Of a stretch of DNA of 64,000 nucleotides, positions 8,767 through 19,553 are shown piece by piece. The translations under genes and the position numbers were made by a program. The stretch's first letter is position 1, and each line of letters opens with the position of its first letter. The notes under the pieces were generated by a model, which was not told where the DNA came from, did no database searches, and saw only the letters and a list, made by a program, of their open reading frames with translations. This DNA is from Mycolicibacterium tusciae JS617. GTDB taxonomy: Bacteria; Actinomycetota; Actinomycetes; Mycobacteriales; Mycobacteriaceae. The DNA is taken from contig NZ_KI912270.1 in the NCBI RefSeq assembly GCF_000243415.2, positions 1,674,001 through 1,738,000 of the forward strand. Direction: 5' to 3'.

Positions 8767-9207
8767 ATGACCGACCAGGCTTCAACCGTGAGACCCGACC
8801 TCGACAACGTACGTACGGTGGAGACGTTTCTCTATGCATTGCAGGACGAGGACTTCGACACCGTCGACCGCTTACTCGCCGACAACATCGAATGGGAGAA
8901 CGTCGGATTCCCCACCATCCGTGGCCGCCAACGCATCGTCGGCCTGTTGCGACGGGGCGAAGGCCGAATGGGCTTCGAGGTCAAGATTCATCGCATCGCC
9001 GCCGAAGGCAATGCGGTGCTGACCGAGCGCACCGACGCCATAGTGTTCGGACCGCTGCGCATTCAGTTCTGGGTCTGCGGGACGTTCGAGGTGCATTCGG
9101 GCCGAATCACCTTGTGGCGGGACTATTTCGACACGCTGAACTTTGTGAAGGGAACGGTCCGGGGAATCGCTGCGACGGTGTTTCCCTCGCTGCGCGCGAC
9201 CATGTAA
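8767..9207 (+). CDS. ephG: Limonene-1,2-epoxide hydrolase family protein (EphG)
   Basis: A 146-residue SnoaL-fold epoxide hydrolase, orthologous by position and sequence to Rv2740. The family adds water to epoxides of terpenes or sterol-like lipids with an Asp-Arg-Asp triad. Candidate residues are visible in ERTDAIVFGPLRIQFWVCG and in WRDYFD. No signal peptide, so cytoplasmic. Divergent from the glycosyltransferase and 30 nt before the DUF5313 gene, probably one transcript. Confidence 0.9.
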   Translation: MTDQASTVRPDLDNVRTVETFLYALQDEDFDTVDRLLADNIEWENVGFPTIRGRQRIVGLLRRGEGRMGFEVKIHRIAAEGNAVLTERTDAIVFGPLRIQFWVCGTFEVHSGRITLWRDYFDTLNFVKGTVRGIAATVFPSLRATM

Positions 9208-9237
9208 CCTGCCGGATTGCTACCATTCGGACTCGAC

Positions 9238-9654
9238 ATGAACACCGAACCCGCGCGCACCCGGCCGAACCTGTTCGAATACATCGGCTACTGCTACGGC
9301 CGAGCGCTGCCCGCCTCGATGCACGACTGGGTGCGCAACGACCTGGCAGGCAAGGGCGCAACGGTCCGCATGATGATTCGCGTCTTCATTCCGGCGTTCA
9401 TCATCCTGATCCCGTTCTGGTTCATCCCGACCACCCTGGACGTGCACCTGTCCATGACGCTGCCGATTCTGATCCCGTTCGTGTTCTTCTCACACGCGCT
9501 CAACAAGGTCTGGCGCCGACACATGTTGCGAAAGCACGGTCTGGACCCGGGCCTGGTCGACGCACTCTCCCGCGAGAAGAACGCCCACGTCCACGAGGCG
9601 TATATCGAACGCTACGGACCCCGGTCAGGACCGTCGAGTTCACACGACGTCTAG
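9238..9654 (+). CDS. DUF5313-like two-helix membrane protein
   Basis: A 138-residue protein beginning MNTEPARTRPNLFEYIGYCYG. Two hydrophobic segments (MIRVFIPAFIILIPFWFI and LPILIPFVFFSHAL, about residues 47-90) indicate a double-spanning membrane protein with both ends on the same side. It resembles mycobacterial DUF5313 proteins. The ATG at 9238 is preferred to a TTG 21 nt upstream. Its last 4 bases overlap the end of convergent pspM. Confidence 0.72.
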   Translation: MNTEPARTRPNLFEYIGYCYGRALPASMHDWVRNDLAGKGATVRMMIRVFIPAFIILIPFWFIPTTLDVHLSMTLPILIPFVFFSHALNKVWRRHMLRKHGLDPGLVDALSREKNAHVHEAYIERYGPRSGPSSSHDV

Positions 9655-10472
9655 GCCCGGCGCAGGTGTCCGAGTTCGTCGAAGGCCTGCGCCCATCCGA
9701 GCAGGCGATCGGTCGCATTCGACAGCTCGTTACGGTAGCGCTGCTGCGCCATCGGTGAGCTCGACATCGATCCGGTGTTGGCCGCTGACACCAGTTGAGC
9801 TGCGGCGGTCACCATTTCGTTGTACTGACGGCTGCCTTGGTCCAGCTGTGCGGTGAACGCCTGAATCGTCGGGGCCAGATGGGCGCGCGACTGCGGTGCA
9901 GAGCTGATGGTCCGTTCCATCGACACCACTTCGTTGGCGGTCGCGGTCATGGTGGCAGCGGTCTGGTTGGCCGCGGACGTCAGCTCGCGAAGTTCTTCAG
10001 CGGGCAGCAGCCGGCCTCGCTCCATCACGCCGAGCAGCGAAAACAGGCCCCGTTCGGAGGCCGCCAGTGCGGCCATCGGCTGCCGTGCGGCCGAGCCCCA
10101 CGCCGGAAGGCGACGAGCACTGCGAGATCGTGGCGGCGGCAACGGCTCGCCTCGCAACCAGCGATAGCGCAGGAATGACAGCGTCGCCAAGAAGGCCGCA
10201 CCGACCGCGATGGGGGCCGGGATGAACAGTGCCCAGAACGGGGTCTCCCATGCTGAAAGCAGGCCGGTCACGCCGATCCAGAACACCGACGACACCGTGA
10301 AGAACACGCCGAGCCGCAACGCCCAGCGTCGCTTCCGCAACAACTTGGCGCGCGGATCCGCTGCGGCGTTGAGCTTTGCGGCCATCACATCGGACCACTC
10401 TGCCGCGGTATCCACACCGCGCTGCGCCAACGAGCGCCAGGCCTCCGGTCTACTCGCTCGCGATTTCACCAC
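9651..10472 (-). CDS. pspM: PspM, membrane partner of PspA (Rv2743c-like)
   Basis: A 273-residue protein with two membrane helices near residues 50-100 (GVFFTVSSVFWIGVTGLL and ALFIPAPIAVGAAFLATL), then a long cytoplasmic alpha-helical tail rich in Ala, Gln and Thr. In M. tuberculosis the clgR-pspA-pspM(-pspN) operon senses and repairs envelope damage; this gene has the same place and layout. GTG start, 15 nt after the pspA stop. No pspN follows: the next gene is convergent and overlaps by 4 nt. Confidence 0.88.
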   Translation of the reverse strand: MVKSRASRPEAWRSLAQRGVDTAAEWSDVMAAKLNAAADPRAKLLRKRRWALRLGVFFTVSSVFWIGVTGLLSAWETPFWALFIPAPIAVGAAFLATLSFLRYRWLRGEPLPPPRSRSARRLPAWGSAARQPMAALAASERGLFSLLGVMERGRLLPAEELRELTSAANQTAATMTATANEVVSMERTISSAPQSRAHLAPTIQAFTAQLDQGSRQYNEMVTAAAQLVSAANTGSMSSSPMAQQRYRNELSNATDRLLGWAQAFDELGHLRRA

Positions 10473-10487
10473 TGTTCCTCACAGAAG

Positions 10488-11300
10488 TTACTGCGACAGC
10501 GGATTTTCCGGTGTCGCTTGGGGATTGCTAGCCGGCGCCGCGGGCGCGGCGGCGGCGTTTCCACCGGCCGGCAGCTGCTCACCGCGCATCGACGCGCGGA
10601 TCTGCTCGAGGCGTGAATGACCCGCCATCTGGACGCTGGCCGATTGCACCTCCATCATTCGGCCCTGCACTGAGTTCTGCGCCAGCTCGGCCGAGCCGAT
10701 GGCATTGGCATAGCGACGCTCGATCTTGTCGCGCACTTCGTCGAGGCTCGGCGTGGTGCCGGGCGCGGCGAGCTCGCTCATGGACCGCAGCGACGCGCTG
10801 ACCTGCTCCTGCATCTTGGCCTGCTCGAGCTGGCTGAGCAGTTTGGTGCGCTCGGCGATCTTCTGCTGCAGCATCATCGCGTTCTGCTCGACGGCCTTCT
10901 TGGCCTGTCCGGCGGCCTGCAGCGCCTGGTCGTGGAGGCTTTTGAGGTCCTCGACGCTCTGCTCGGAGGTCACCAACTGCGCGGCGAAGGCCTCGGCGGC
11001 ATTGGTGTACTCGGTGGCCCTGGCGGCGTCACCGGCGGCGGTGGCCTGGTCGGCCAGGGTCAGCGCCTGGCGAACGTTGACCTGGAGCTTCTCGATGTCG
11101 GCGAGCTGGCGGTTGAGCCGCATCTCCAGTTGGCGCTGGTTGCCGATGACCTGGGCGGCCTGCTGCGTCAGCGCCTGGTGCTGGCGCTGGGCCTCTTCGA
11201 TGGCCTGCTGGATCTGCACCTTCGGATCGGCATATTCGTCGACCTTGGAGCTGAACAGCGCCATCAGGTACTTCCACGCCTTGGTGAACGGATTGGCCAT
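10488..11300 (-). CDS. pspA: PspA/35-kDa antigen, phage-shock coiled-coil protein
   Basis: A 270-residue PspA/IM30-family protein (ortholog of the 35-kDa antigen Rv2744c). It begins [20 protein letters not shown], an amphipathic membrane-binding helix. The rest is nearly all coiled coil ([32 protein letters not shown]), ending in an Ala/Pro-rich tail. PspA oligomers coat stressed membrane. The ATG at 11300 is fixed by the family start; the open frame upstream is spurious. Second gene of the clgR operon. Confidence 0.95.
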   Translation of the reverse strand: MANPFTKAWKYLMALFSSKVDEYADPKVQIQQAIEEAQRQHQALTQQAAQVIGNQRQLEMRLNRQLADIEKLQVNVRQALTLADQATAAGDAARATEYTNAAEAFAAQLVTSEQSVEDLKSLHDQALQAAGQAKKAVEQNAMMLQQKIAERTKLLSQLEQAKMQEQVSASLRSMSELAAPGTTPSLDEVRDKIERRYANAIGSAELAQNSVQGRMMEVQSASVQMAGHSRLEQIRASMRGEQLPAGGNAAAAPAAPASNPQATPENPLSQ

Positions 11301-11428
11301 CGGTTCGTTCCGCCTTCGTGTCTGTCGTTTTGTCGGCCCTGGAGTCTCGGCCTTGGGCCGCCGGCTTACCGTGCAGCCCAATCTATCGGGTCGGCCACCC
11401 TTGCCGCACCTACACCGGCCTCGGCTGG

Positions 11429-11761
11429 TTAGGCGACCGCCATCGACACAACCTGCGGAATGACGACCTTCGTCGCGGCGTCGATATTGGCCGCGCCGAT
11501 GGATTCGCGTTCGAACGCCGCGAATTCCTTGCGGCCCATCTCGTCGCCGGCCTCGAAGAGCACCTGCGACAGCGGCACGTCCAGTGCACTGCAGATGGCG
11601 CTGAGCAACTCGCTGGAGGCCTCCTTGCGCCCGCGCTCGACTTCCGAGAGGTAGCCGAGGCTGACCCGAGCGGAGTCGGACACTTCGCGCAGGGTGCGGC
11701 CCTGCTCGGTGCGGGCACGGCGAAGGACGTCGCCGATCACCTCGCGCAGCAATGCCGTCAT
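11429..11761 (-). CDS. clgR: ClgR, XRE-type transcription activator
   Basis: A 110-residue helix-turn-helix regulator. The XRE domain spans about residues 10-65 ([32 protein letters not shown]) and a short C-terminal tail ends [12 protein letters not shown], the degron-like end typical of ClgR. ClgR activates clp protease genes and its own psp operon in mycobacteria. Start ATG 11761 is preceded by a purine-rich site. A SigE-type promoter lies upstream at 11807-11833. Confidence 0.93.
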   Translation of the reverse strand: MTALLREVIGDVLRRARTEQGRTLREVSDSARVSLGYLSEVERGRKEASSELLSAICSALDVPLSQVLFEAGDEMGRKEFAAFERESIGAANIDAATKVVIPQVVSMAVA

Positions 11762-11806
11762 CGTGCTCCCCTTCCGAGAGGTCCGTCGCTGGCTTCGTAT
11801 TAGGGC

Positions 11807-11833
11807 AACGCCGCGGGCCTGCGGGTGGTTCCC
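11807..11833 (-). promoter_or_regulatory. SigE-type promoter for clgR-pspA-pspM
   Basis: On the minus strand GGGAAC (11833-11828) is followed after 17 nt by CGTT (11810-11807), matching the mycobacterial ECF SigE pattern. It would start transcription about 40 nt before the clgR ATG. SigE control of clgR is known in M. tuberculosis; the site here is a reading by eye. Confidence 0.6.
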
Positions 11834-11887
11834 GGATCGCGCAAATAGCTGACGTTCGAGCCGAAACCGCAGCAAGGAGACCCGACG

Positions 11888-12523
11888 TCAGGGTGCGGCC
11901 GGGCGGGCGCGCGAATCGCGAATCGCGGAGACGACATAGTCCACACCGGTGACCACCGTCAGGACCACTGCCGCCCACATCACCACCCAGGCCCCGATGA
12001 GCCAAGGGCCCGAAAGCGGCAGCACGAGCAGGCCGATGGCCACGCCCTGGACGAGGGTTTTCAGTTTGCCGCCGCGGCTGGCCGGGATGACCCCGTGGCG
12101 AAGGACCGCGAAGCGCAAAACTGTGATGCCGACCTCGCGCGTCATGATCACGATGGTGATCCACCATGGCATCTCGCCGAGCATCGAGAGACCGATCAAG
12201 GCGGCGCCGATGAGCGCTTTATCCGCGATCGGGTCGATGAGCGTGCCGAATTCGGTAACCATCCCGTAGCTGCGGGCCAGTGCACCGTCGAACCGGTCGG
12301 TGATCACCGCGACGGTGAACACGATGAATGCGGCTATCCGCCAGAATGTTTCGTGGCCGTCTGCGACGAAGAGGACGACCAGGAAGACCGGTACCAACGC
12401 CAGCCGCACACCGGTAAGCACATTGGCGATGTTCGCCACCCGGGCGCGCGGCACCACGGGATCGGTGGTTGGTTCGCCCGGCACCGCAACAGAATATCGG
12501 TTGCTCGCACCGATACTCTCCAC
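11888..12523 (-). CDS. pgsA: CDP-alcohol phosphatidyltransferase (PgsA-type)
   Basis: A 211-residue membrane enzyme, ortholog of Rv2746c (pgsA3), expected to make phosphatidylglycerophosphate from CDP-diacylglycerol and glycerol 3-phosphate. The family motif DG..AR..(8)..G...D...D is present as [12 protein letters not shown] then [11 protein letters not shown]. Five or so hydrophobic helices follow. GTG start at 12523. It is divergent from argA, whose GTG lies only 2 nt away, so their regulatory regions overlap both genes. Confidence 0.92.
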   Translation of the reverse strand: MESIGASNRYSVAVPGEPTTDPVVPRARVANIANVLTGVRLALVPVFLVVLFVADGHETFWRIAAFIVFTVAVITDRFDGALARSYGMVTEFGTLIDPIADKALIGAALIGLSMLGEMPWWITIVIMTREVGITVLRFAVLRHGVIPASRGGKLKTLVQGVAIGLLVLPLSGPWLIGAWVVMWAAVVLTVVTGVDYVVSAIRDSRARPAAP

Positions 12524-12525
12524 GT

Positions 12526-13035
12526 GTGAGCGCAGATCCGGGTCAGGTCGCCATTCGGCGTGCCAGAACCTCGGATGTGCCCGCGATGAAGGCTCTGGTC
12601 GATATCTACTCAGGCAAGATCCTTCTCGAGAAGAATCTGGTGACGCTCTACGAGACCGTCCAGGAGTTCTGGGTCGCCGAGGTCGACGGCGAACTGATCG
12701 GGTGCGGCGCCCTTCACGTGCTGTGGGCCGACCTGGGCGAAGTGCGCACGGTGGCCGTACACCCCAAGGTCAGGGGCCATGGGGTGGGCCACGCGATCGT
12801 CGACCGGCTACTGGACGTCGCCAGGGATCTGCACCTCGAGCGGATCTTCGTGCTCACCTTCGAGGTCGAGTTCTTCCGTCGACACGGATTCCAGGAGATC
12901 GAAGGCACCCCGGTCACCGCGGAGGTCTACGAGGAGATGTGCCGCTCGTACGACACCGGTGTGGCGGAGTTCCTGGACCTTTCCTATGTCAAGCCCAACA
13001 TCCTGGGCAACACCCGAATGATCTTGACGCTTTAG
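12526..13035 (+). CDS. argA: Amino-acid N-acetyltransferase, GNAT type (ArgA, Rv2747-like)
   Basis: A 169-residue GNAT protein that by orthology acetylates glutamate (and glutamine) for arginine synthesis. The acetyl-CoA loop is seen in VHPKVRGHGVGHAIVDRLL (Q/RxxGxG/A type). It lacks the amino-acid kinase domain of E. coli ArgA, as is normal for mycobacteria. GTG start at 12526 (MSADPGQVAIRRA), 2 nt from the pgsA start on the other strand. A hairpin follows the stop. Confidence 0.9.
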   Translation: MSADPGQVAIRRARTSDVPAMKALVDIYSGKILLEKNLVTLYETVQEFWVAEVDGELIGCGALHVLWADLGEVRTVAVHPKVRGHGVGHAIVDRLLDVARDLHLERIFVLTFEVEFFRRHGFQEIEGTPVTAEVYEEMCRSYDTGVAEFLDLSYVKPNILGNTRMILTL

Positions 13036-13036
13036 T

Positions 13037-13085
13037 GATTTGTGTGCGTTCGCGTGCGCTCACCGCACGAACACGCACACAAATC
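13037..13085. terminator. Bidirectional hairpin terminator between argA and ftsK
   Basis: The arm GATTTGTGTGCG..TTCG at 13037-13052 pairs with CGAACACGCACACAAATC at 13068-13085, with a 2-nt bulge. It lies between convergent argA and ftsK stops and leaves no other intergenic DNA, so it can serve both. Confidence 0.75.
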
Positions 13086-13089
13086 GGCG

Positions 13090-15609
13090 CTAGTCCTCGT
13101 CGTCGGCGCCCGCATCGCCGCCGCGGATCAGCATCAGCGTGCCTGCCAGCTCGTCGGGTTTGACCAGCACTTCGCGGGCCTTGGAGCCTTCGCTCGGACC
13201 GACGATGTTGCGGGTCTCCATCAGATCCATCAGCCGTCCTGCTTTGGCGAAGCCCACCCGCAGCTTGCGCTGCAGCATCGACGTCGAGCCGAACTGACTG
13301 GACACCACCAGCTCGACCGCTTGCAGGAACACGTCCATGTCGTCGCCGATGTCGGGGTCGACGTCGGTGCGCTCACTGGTGGTCTTCGCAGCAGTGACGC
13401 CCTCGGTGTACTCCGGTTCGGCCTGGTCCTTACAGGCGCTCACGACGGCGTGGATCTCCTCGTCGCTGACGAAGGCGCCCTGCAGCCGGATCGCCTTGTT
13501 GGCACCCATCGGGATGAACAGGGCGTCGCCCATGCCGATCAGCTTCTCGGCACCCTGCTGGTCGAGGATCACCCGGCTGTCGGTCAGCGACGAGGTGGCG
13601 AACGCCAGCCTGGACGGCACGTTGGTCTTGATCAGGCCCGTGACGACGTCCACCGACGGCCGCTGGGTAGCCAGCACGAGGTGGATGCCGGCCGCGCGAG
13701 CTTTCTGCGTGATGCGCACGATGGCATCCTCGACATCGCGCGGGGCCGTCATCATCAGGTCGGCGAGCTCGTCCACGATCGCCACGATGTAGGGGTAGGG
13801 CTTGTACACGCGCTGACTGCCGAGTGGAGTGGTGATCTCCCCCGACCGCACCTTCTTGTTGAAGTCGTCGATGTGCCGCACCCGGCTTGCCTGCATGTCC
13901 TGGTAGCGCTGTTCCATCTCCTCGACCAACCACGCCAGCGCGGCCGCCGCCTTCTTCGGCTGGGTGACGATCGGGGTGATCAGGTGCGGAATGCCTTCGT
14001 AGGGGGTCAGTTCCACCATCTTCGGGTCGATCAGGATCATCCTGACCTCTTCCGGAGTGGCCCGCGCCAGCAGCGACACCAACATCGAGTTCACGAAGCT
14101 CGACTTGCCCGACCCGGTCGAACCCGCAACCAGCAGATGCGGCATCTTGGCAAGATTGCACGAGATGTATTCGCCCTCAATGTCTTTGCCGAGGGCGATC
14201 ACCAGCGGATGATGGTCGCTGCGTGTCGACGGGTCGGTGAGCACATCGGCCAGCCGTACCATCTCGCGATCGACGTTGGGTACCTCGATGCCCACGGCGG
14301 ACTTGCCGGGTATCGGCGCCAGCATCCGCACGCTCTCCGTGGCCACGGCGTACGCGATGTTCTTCTGCAGCGCGGTGATCTTCTCGACCTTGACGCCCGG
14401 GCCGAGCTCGACCTCATACCGCGTGACGGTCGGACCGCGGGTGCAGCCGGTCACCGCCGCGTCGACCTTGAACTGCTGAAGCACCTCCGTGATCGAGTCC
14501 GACATACGGTCGTTGGCTGCAGTGCGCCGCTTCGGCGGGTCGCCCGCGGCGAGCAGTTCAAGCGGCGGCAGCATGTAGGGGCCCTCGACAACGCGATCGA
14601 CGATCTTGGGCTTGGCCTTCTTCTTCCGTGCCCTGGCGGTGGGCTCGGGGATGGTCGGTGTCTCGTCCTCGATCGGGTAGTTGTCCATCGGTGTTCCGCC
14701 GTTGAATGTCGCCGGCCCCCCGGCTCCGCCGTTGAATGTCGCCGGCCCCCCGGCTCCGGTCGGCCACGCCGTCGCCTCGTCGTCTCCATAGCCTGCCGGG
14801 TCGTCGTAGTAGCCGTCGGAGAAGTCGTCGGATTCGGCGACGGCGGGTTCCTCGTCGTCGTAATACTCGTCGTCGTCGTAGTGCTCACCGCGCAGCGCGC
14901 GCGCGGAGAACATGGTCCGAAGGGTGTCGGGCACCTCGCGAATCGTCGTGCCGGTGACGAGAAGCAGGCCGAACAGTGCGGCGATGAACAGCAGGGGCAC
15001 CGCGATCCACACGGTCAACCCGTCGGAGAGCGGACCACCCATCGCGAAGCCGACGAAGCCGGCGGCGTGTTGTCGCGCGACGGACTCCGCCGGGGAACCC
15101 GCCCACAGATGCCACAGGCCCAAAAAGGGCAGCGCAATCATCGCCGCACCGAGGATCAGCCGTGGCCGGGTCTCGGGGTCGGGCTCGGTCCGCATGAGCA
15201 CCACGGCGATCACAGCCAGCGCGAGCGGCAACAACGCCACGGAGGAACCGATGAGCACCCGCAGGAACGTGTCGATCCACGCCCCGACAGGTCGCGCCGC
15301 ATCGAACCAGGAACTCGCGGCGATCACCACGGCGGTGCCGAGCAGCGCCAGGGCGATGCCATCACGGCGGTGGCCCGGCTCGAGATCGCGGGCCCTGCCG
15401 ACGGAGCGGGCCGTCGAGCCGGCGCCCTTGGCCACCATCAGCCAGCCTGCGCGCACACCACGGCCAACGGTGGCACCTGCCGACGAAATCGGTGAGGGAT
15501 TCCGTCGTTGTGCGGGCTTCCGCTTCGCAGTGGTCCGCGTTCCGGCCCGTGCGCCGGACTTTGACCTGCTAGAACGGCTGCCGGAGCGCGCGGCGGTCTT
15601 ACTGGGCAT
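13090..15609 (-). CDS. ftsK: FtsK/SpoIIIE DNA translocase
   Basis: An 839-residue division protein that pumps chromosome termini through the closing septum. Order: basic N-terminus ([17 protein letters not shown]), about four membrane helices (residues 70-220), an acidic/Gly-rich linker, then the motor with Walker [14 protein letters not shown] and Walker [15 protein letters not shown]. The C-terminal gamma winged helix ([20 protein letters not shown]) reads polar DNA signals. ATG 15609 is the family start. The linker contains an in-frame duplicated segment. Confidence 0.97.
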   Translation of the reverse strand: MPSKTAARSGSRSSRSKSGARAGTRTTAKRKPAQRRNPSPISSAGATVGRGVRAGWLMVAKGAGSTARSVGRARDLEPGHRRDGIALALLGTAVVIAASSWFDAARPVGAWIDTFLRVLIGSSVALLPLALAVIAVVLMRTEPDPETRPRLILGAAMIALPFLGLWHLWAGSPAESVARQHAAGFVGFAMGGPLSDGLTVWIAVPLLFIAALFGLLLVTGTTIREVPDTLRTMFSARALRGEHYDDDEYYDDEEPAVAESDDFSDGYYDDPAGYGDDEATAWPTGAGGPATFNGGAGGPATFNGGTPMDNYPIEDETPTIPEPTARARKKKAKPKIVDRVVEGPYMLPPLELLAAGDPPKRRTAANDRMSDSITEVLQQFKVDAAVTGCTRGPTVTRYEVELGPGVKVEKITALQKNIAYAVATESVRMLAPIPGKSAVGIEVPNVDREMVRLADVLTDPSTRSDHHPLVIALGKDIEGEYISCNLAKMPHLLVAGSTGSGKSSFVNSMLVSLLARATPEEVRMILIDPKMVELTPYEGIPHLITPIVTQPKKAAAALAWLVEEMEQRYQDMQASRVRHIDDFNKKVRSGEITTPLGSQRVYKPYPYIVAIVDELADLMMTAPRDVEDAIVRITQKARAAGIHLVLATQRPSVDVVTGLIKTNVPSRLAFATSSLTDSRVILDQQGAEKLIGMGDALFIPMGANKAIRLQGAFVSDEEIHAVVSACKDQAEPEYTEGVTAAKTTSERTDVDPDIGDDMDVFLQAVELVVSSQFGSTSMLQRKLRVGFAKAGRLMDLMETRNIVGPSEGSKAREVLVKPDELAGTLMLIRGGDAGADDED
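14701..14758. repeat. Near-perfect 30-bp tandem duplication inside ftsK
   Basis: Two copies of a 30-bp unit (14701-14730 and 14731-14758, 28 bp identical) in frame in the linker region. They encode [20 protein letters not shown]. The linker is poorly conserved, so the duplication is probably neutral slippage. Confidence 0.9.
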
Positions 15610-15870
15610 GTCTGTAAGACTAGTCGCAACAGCCCCACAATCACCATCAGCCACACGGGTCACAGAAAGGTATCAATCGCCGACCTGGTCCGTTGCAGCG
15701 TGTCCGAATGACTGAAAAGACCCAGGTCGCGGGGATTCCGGCCGCCGGCAAGGTACTTTGCGCTGTGTACGCGCCGATCTGCGCTGACGCCGGGGTGGCC
15801 GGTATTTAGTTAGGTTCGCTGAGTAGGGTGGCTCAGGTCCGGCCAGCACTCACCGAGGAGTACCACGCCC

Positions 15871-16185
15871 ATGCCCGTCACCGTCGTCGCAACCATGAAA
15901 GCCAAGCCCGAGTCCGTGGACACCGTCCGCGACGCATGCAAGAAGGCCATGGAGGCGGTGCACTCCGAGCCGGGATGCGATCTGTATTCCTTGCACGAGG
16001 CGGACGGGACATTCGTGTTCGTCGAGCAGTGGGCCGATACCGACGCGTTGACGGCGCACAGCACAGCGCCGGCTGTCGCGACACTATTCGGCGCGATCGG
16101 CGAGCACCTCGACGGCGCACCGGACATCAAGATGCTGCAGCCGGTGGTCGCCGGAGATCCCACCAAGGGTGCGCTGCGTCCGTAA
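15871..16185 (+). CDS. Antibiotic biosynthesis monooxygenase (ABM) domain protein
   Basis: A 104-residue dimeric alpha-beta barrel protein (Rv2749-like) with the ABM pattern: [22 protein letters not shown], then [22 protein letters not shown]. Such proteins act as quinol or heme-type monooxygenases or simple ligand binders; the substrate is unknown. Its TAA stop overlaps the SDR start (TAATG). First of three coupled genes, preceded by about 260 nt shared with divergent ftsK. Confidence 0.88.
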   Translation: MPVTVVATMKAKPESVDTVRDACKKAMEAVHSEPGCDLYSLHEADGTFVFVEQWADTDALTAHSTAPAVATLFGAIGEHLDGAPDIKMLQPVVAGDPTKGALRP

Positions 16186-16997
16186 TGCCCGCGCTCGACG
16201 GCAAAGTCGCGTTCATCACCGGGGCCGCCCGCGGTCAGGGCCGCGCCGAGGCGGTCAGGCTGGCCTCCGACGGCGCGAGCATCATCGCGGTCGATATCTG
16301 CGACCAGATCGCGTCGGTGCCCTATCCCCTTGCGACACCTGACGATCTCGCTCTCACGGTCAAACTCGTCGAGGACACGGGTGCTCGAATCGTGGCGCAG
16401 CAGGCCGATGTTCGCGATCAGCATGCGTTGATGAACGCGCTGACGGCCGGGATCGACGAACTCGGCCGGCTGGACATCGTGATTGCCAACGCCGGTATCG
16501 CGCCGATGCAGTCGGGGCCACAGGGGTGGCAGGACGTCATCGACGTGAATCTCACCGGCGTGTATCACAACGTCGAAGTGGCGATCCCGACACTTGTCGA
16601 TCAGGGCGACGGCGGCGCGATCGTGCTCACCAGTTCAGTGGCGGGGCTGATCGGCGTCGGCAGCCACGACGCAGGTGCCGTCGGATACGTCGCAGCCAAA
16701 CACGGCATCGTCGGGTTGGTCCGGCTGTACGCCAATCTGCTTGCTCCGCACAGCGTTCGGGTGAATTCGGTGCATCCCGCGGGAGTGGACACCCCGATGA
16801 TCAATAACGAGGCCACCCGGCAGTGGCTGGGCAGCATCGCCGACAGGACTCCGCAGGAGATGGGCAACGCGTTGCCGGTGCAGGTGCTCCAGCCCGAAGA
16901 CATCGCCAACGCTGTGGCGTGGCTGGTTTCCGACGAAGCGCGCTACGTCACCGGTGTGACGCTGCCCGTGGACGCCGGGTCGGTCAACAAGCGCTGA
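16185..16997 (+). CDS. Short-chain dehydrogenase, mycofactocin-coupled type (Rv2750-like)
   Basis: A 270-residue SDR. The cofactor loop is [17 protein letters not shown], followed by VDICD. The active site is [17 protein letters not shown] (Ser, Tyr, Lys). The TGAARGQGR form and a longer early insertion are typical of mycofactocin-linked SDRs that hold NAD tightly. Substrate unknown, probably an alcohol. ATG 16185 overlaps the upstream stop. The stop overlaps the methyltransferase start (TGATG). Confidence 0.9.
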   Translation: MPALDGKVAFITGAARGQGRAEAVRLASDGASIIAVDICDQIASVPYPLATPDDLALTVKLVEDTGARIVAQQADVRDQHALMNALTAGIDELGRLDIVIANAGIAPMQSGPQGWQDVIDVNLTGVYHNVEVAIPTLVDQGDGGAIVLTSSVAGLIGVGSHDAGAVGYVAAKHGIVGLVRLYANLLAPHSVRVNSVHPAGVDTPMINNEATRQWLGSIADRTPQEMGNALPVQVLQPEDIANAVAWLVSDEARYVTGVTLPVDAGSVNKR

Positions 16998-17869
16998 TGG
17001 CGCACAACCCGGCCGCGCAAACTGCCTTCGGCCCGATGGTCCTGACCGCCGTGGAGCAGTGCGAGGCACCGGAGCGCCGACTCGTCAACGACGACTTGGC
17101 GTTTGCGTTCTTACCTGCTGGGCTACGCGCCGTGGTGAGTGCGACGCGGCTGGGTCTTCTCCGGCGCCTGCTGATCGGCGCGACCGAGCGGTCAGGCCCT
17201 GGACTCTGGGTGAATCTGGCTTGCCGAAAACAATTCATCGACGAGAAGCTCAATGACGCCTTGCCCGGCATCGATGCGGTCGTCATCCTCGGCGCGGGAA
17301 TGGACACCAGGCCGTATCGCCTCGCCCGGCGGTCCGACGTACCGGTCTACGAGGTAGACCTGCCGGTCAACATCGGACGCAAGGAAGCCGTCGTACGTCG
17401 AGTGTTGGGCCAAGCACCTCCGTCGGTTCGGTTGGTACCGGTGGATTTTGAGCGTGACGATCTCGCCGCAGAACTCGCCAGGGCCGGGCATCGCGGCGAC
17501 CAGCGAACCTTCTTCATCGTCGAAGGTGTGACGCAGTACCTGACCGCCGATGCGGTGCGCACCACCTTCGAGTACCTGCGGGCCGCCGCCTCTGGCAGCC
17601 GGTTGGTGTTCACCTACGTGCGACAGGATTTCATCGACGGCACGAACATGTACGGCGCCAGATCCGCCTACCGCAGGTTCCGCGAGAAGCAACAATTGTG
17701 GCAGTTTGGACTGGATCCCGCCGAGGTTTCCAGCTTCGTTGCCGAGTACGGATGGCAGCTGATCGAACAGGCCGGACCGGACTACTTTATGCGCCACTAC
17801 GTCGAACCCGCCGGCCGCAATCTCACCGCATCGCAGCTGGAGTGGACGGCCTACGCCGAAAAGGCCTGA
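16997..17869 (+). CDS. SAM-dependent O-methyltransferase, mycobacterial Leu-carboxyl type (Rv2751-like)
   Basis: A 290-residue protein of the class I methyltransferase family expanded in mycobacteria. SAM-binding motif VILGAGMDTRPYRLA; the acidic loop is VYEVDLPVNIGRKEA; the later motif is FFIVEGVTQYLT. No substrate known. Third gene of the ABM-SDR-methyltransferase operon, coupled by TGATG. Converges on rnj with 5 nt between stops and no room for a terminator. Confidence 0.88.
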   Translation: MAHNPAAQTAFGPMVLTAVEQCEAPERRLVNDDLAFAFLPAGLRAVVSATRLGLLRRLLIGATERSGPGLWVNLACRKQFIDEKLNDALPGIDAVVILGAGMDTRPYRLARRSDVPVYEVDLPVNIGRKEAVVRRVLGQAPPSVRLVPVDFERDDLAAELARAGHRGDQRTFFIVEGVTQYLTADAVRTTFEYLRAAASGSRLVFTYVRQDFIDGTNMYGARSAYRRFREKQQLWQFGLDPAEVSSFVAEYGWQLIEQAGPDYFMRHYVEPAGRNLTASQLEWTAYAEKA

Positions 17870-17874
17870 CCAGT

Positions 17875-19553
17875 CTAGATCTCGATGACGGTTGGCACGA
17901 TCATCGGCTGGCGGCGATAGACCTCGCCGACCCATTTACCGACAGTGCGGCGCACCGCCTGGGCGATGCGATTGACATCGGTTACCCGTTCTGAGGCAAG
18001 GGCTTCCAGCGCTTCCTCGACTTTGCGAATGGCAGGTTCTAGCGACTTCGGATCCTCGGAGAAACCGCGCGAGTGCAGGTGCGGCGCAGAAGCCAACTTG
18101 CCGGTGCCGCTTCGCAGCACCACCGTAATGCCGATAAAACCCGAAGACAGCGTGAGGCGTTCACCGACCACAGTCTCGCCGACGTCACCGCTGACCAGCC
18201 CGTCGACAAACATCTTGCCTGTCGGCACCGCACCGGCGACCGAGGCCAGGCCCGCCACGAGGTCGACGCTGACGCCGTTCTCCGCTAGCACGATGTTCTC
18301 CTCGGGCACCCCGGTGCCTGCCGCCAGTGCCGCATTGGCCCGCAGCATCCGCCAGGTTCCGTGCACCGGCATCACGTTGCGCGGCCGCACGCCGTTGTAC
18401 AGGAAGAGCAGTTCCCCGGCATATGCGTGGCCGGTGACATGCACGCGGACATGGGCATTCGTCACGACGCGGGCACCGATCTTGGCCAAGGCGTCCAGGA
18501 CGCCGAAGATTGCCTCCTCGTTGCCGGGAATCTGCGACGACGACATGATGATGAGATCGCCCGACGTCAGCGTGATGCTGCGATGTTCACCACGAGACAT
18601 GCGCGACAGCGCCGCCATCGTTTCGCCCTGGGTGCCCGTGGTCACGAGCACCACACGTTCGGGAGCCATCATCTCCGCCGCCCCGATGTCGATGATGTCG
18701 TCGTCGTTGGCGAGCGTTATATAGCCGAGCTCCTTGGCGATCCCCATGTTGCGGACCATCGACCGTCCGACGAACGACACTTTGCGGCCCAGCGCAACCG
18801 CTGCGTCGATGATCTGTTGCACGCGACCGACATTCGATGCGAAACAGGCCACGATGACGCGCCCTTGCGCACCACGCATCAGCCGGTGGATGTTGGGGCC
18901 GATCTCACTTTCCGAGGGCCCGACACCGGGAATCTCGGCGTTGGTCGAATCACACAGAAACAGGTCCACACCGGAGTCGCCGAGTCGCGACATGCCCGGC
19001 AGGTCGGTGGGCTTGCCGTCGGGCGGAGATTGGTCGAGCTTGATGTCACCGGTATGCAGCACGGTGCCCGCACCGGTGTGGATCGCGATCGCCAAACAGC
19101 CGGGAATGGAGTGGTTGACGGCGAAGTACTCGCACTCGAAAACGCCGTGCCTCGAGCTCTGGCCCTCGTCAACCTCCTCGAACCTCGGCTTGATCCGGTG
19201 CTCGCGGCATTTCTCGTTCACCAGCGCCAGCGTGAACTTCGATCCGACCACCGGAATGTCGGGGCGCATCTTGAGCAGAAACGGGATCGCACCGATGTGG
19301 TCCTCGTGCGCGTGGGTGAGCACGAGCGCCTCGACGTCTTCGAGGCGATCGGAGATCAGGCGCAGGTCCGGAAGGATCAGATCGACACCGGGCTCATCGT
19401 GCGTCGGGAACAACACTCCGCAGTCGACGATCAGCAGACGGCCCAGATGCTCGAAAACCGTCATGTTGCGGCCGATTTCGCTGATGCCGCCCAGCGCGGT
19501 GACCCGCAGGCCCCCTGGGGCCAGCGGCCCCGGCGGTGCGAGTTCTTCGTTCA

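Noticed and set aside
11429..11875. Longer ClgR start at 11875
   Set aside because: The extra 38 residues are Arg-rich and cross the likely SigE promoter; ATG 11761 matches the family start.
13042..15495. Very long open frame antisense to ftsK
   Set aside because: High-GC third-position shadow. The minus strand encodes a complete FtsK with all motifs; the antisense product is His/Arg-rich with no domain.
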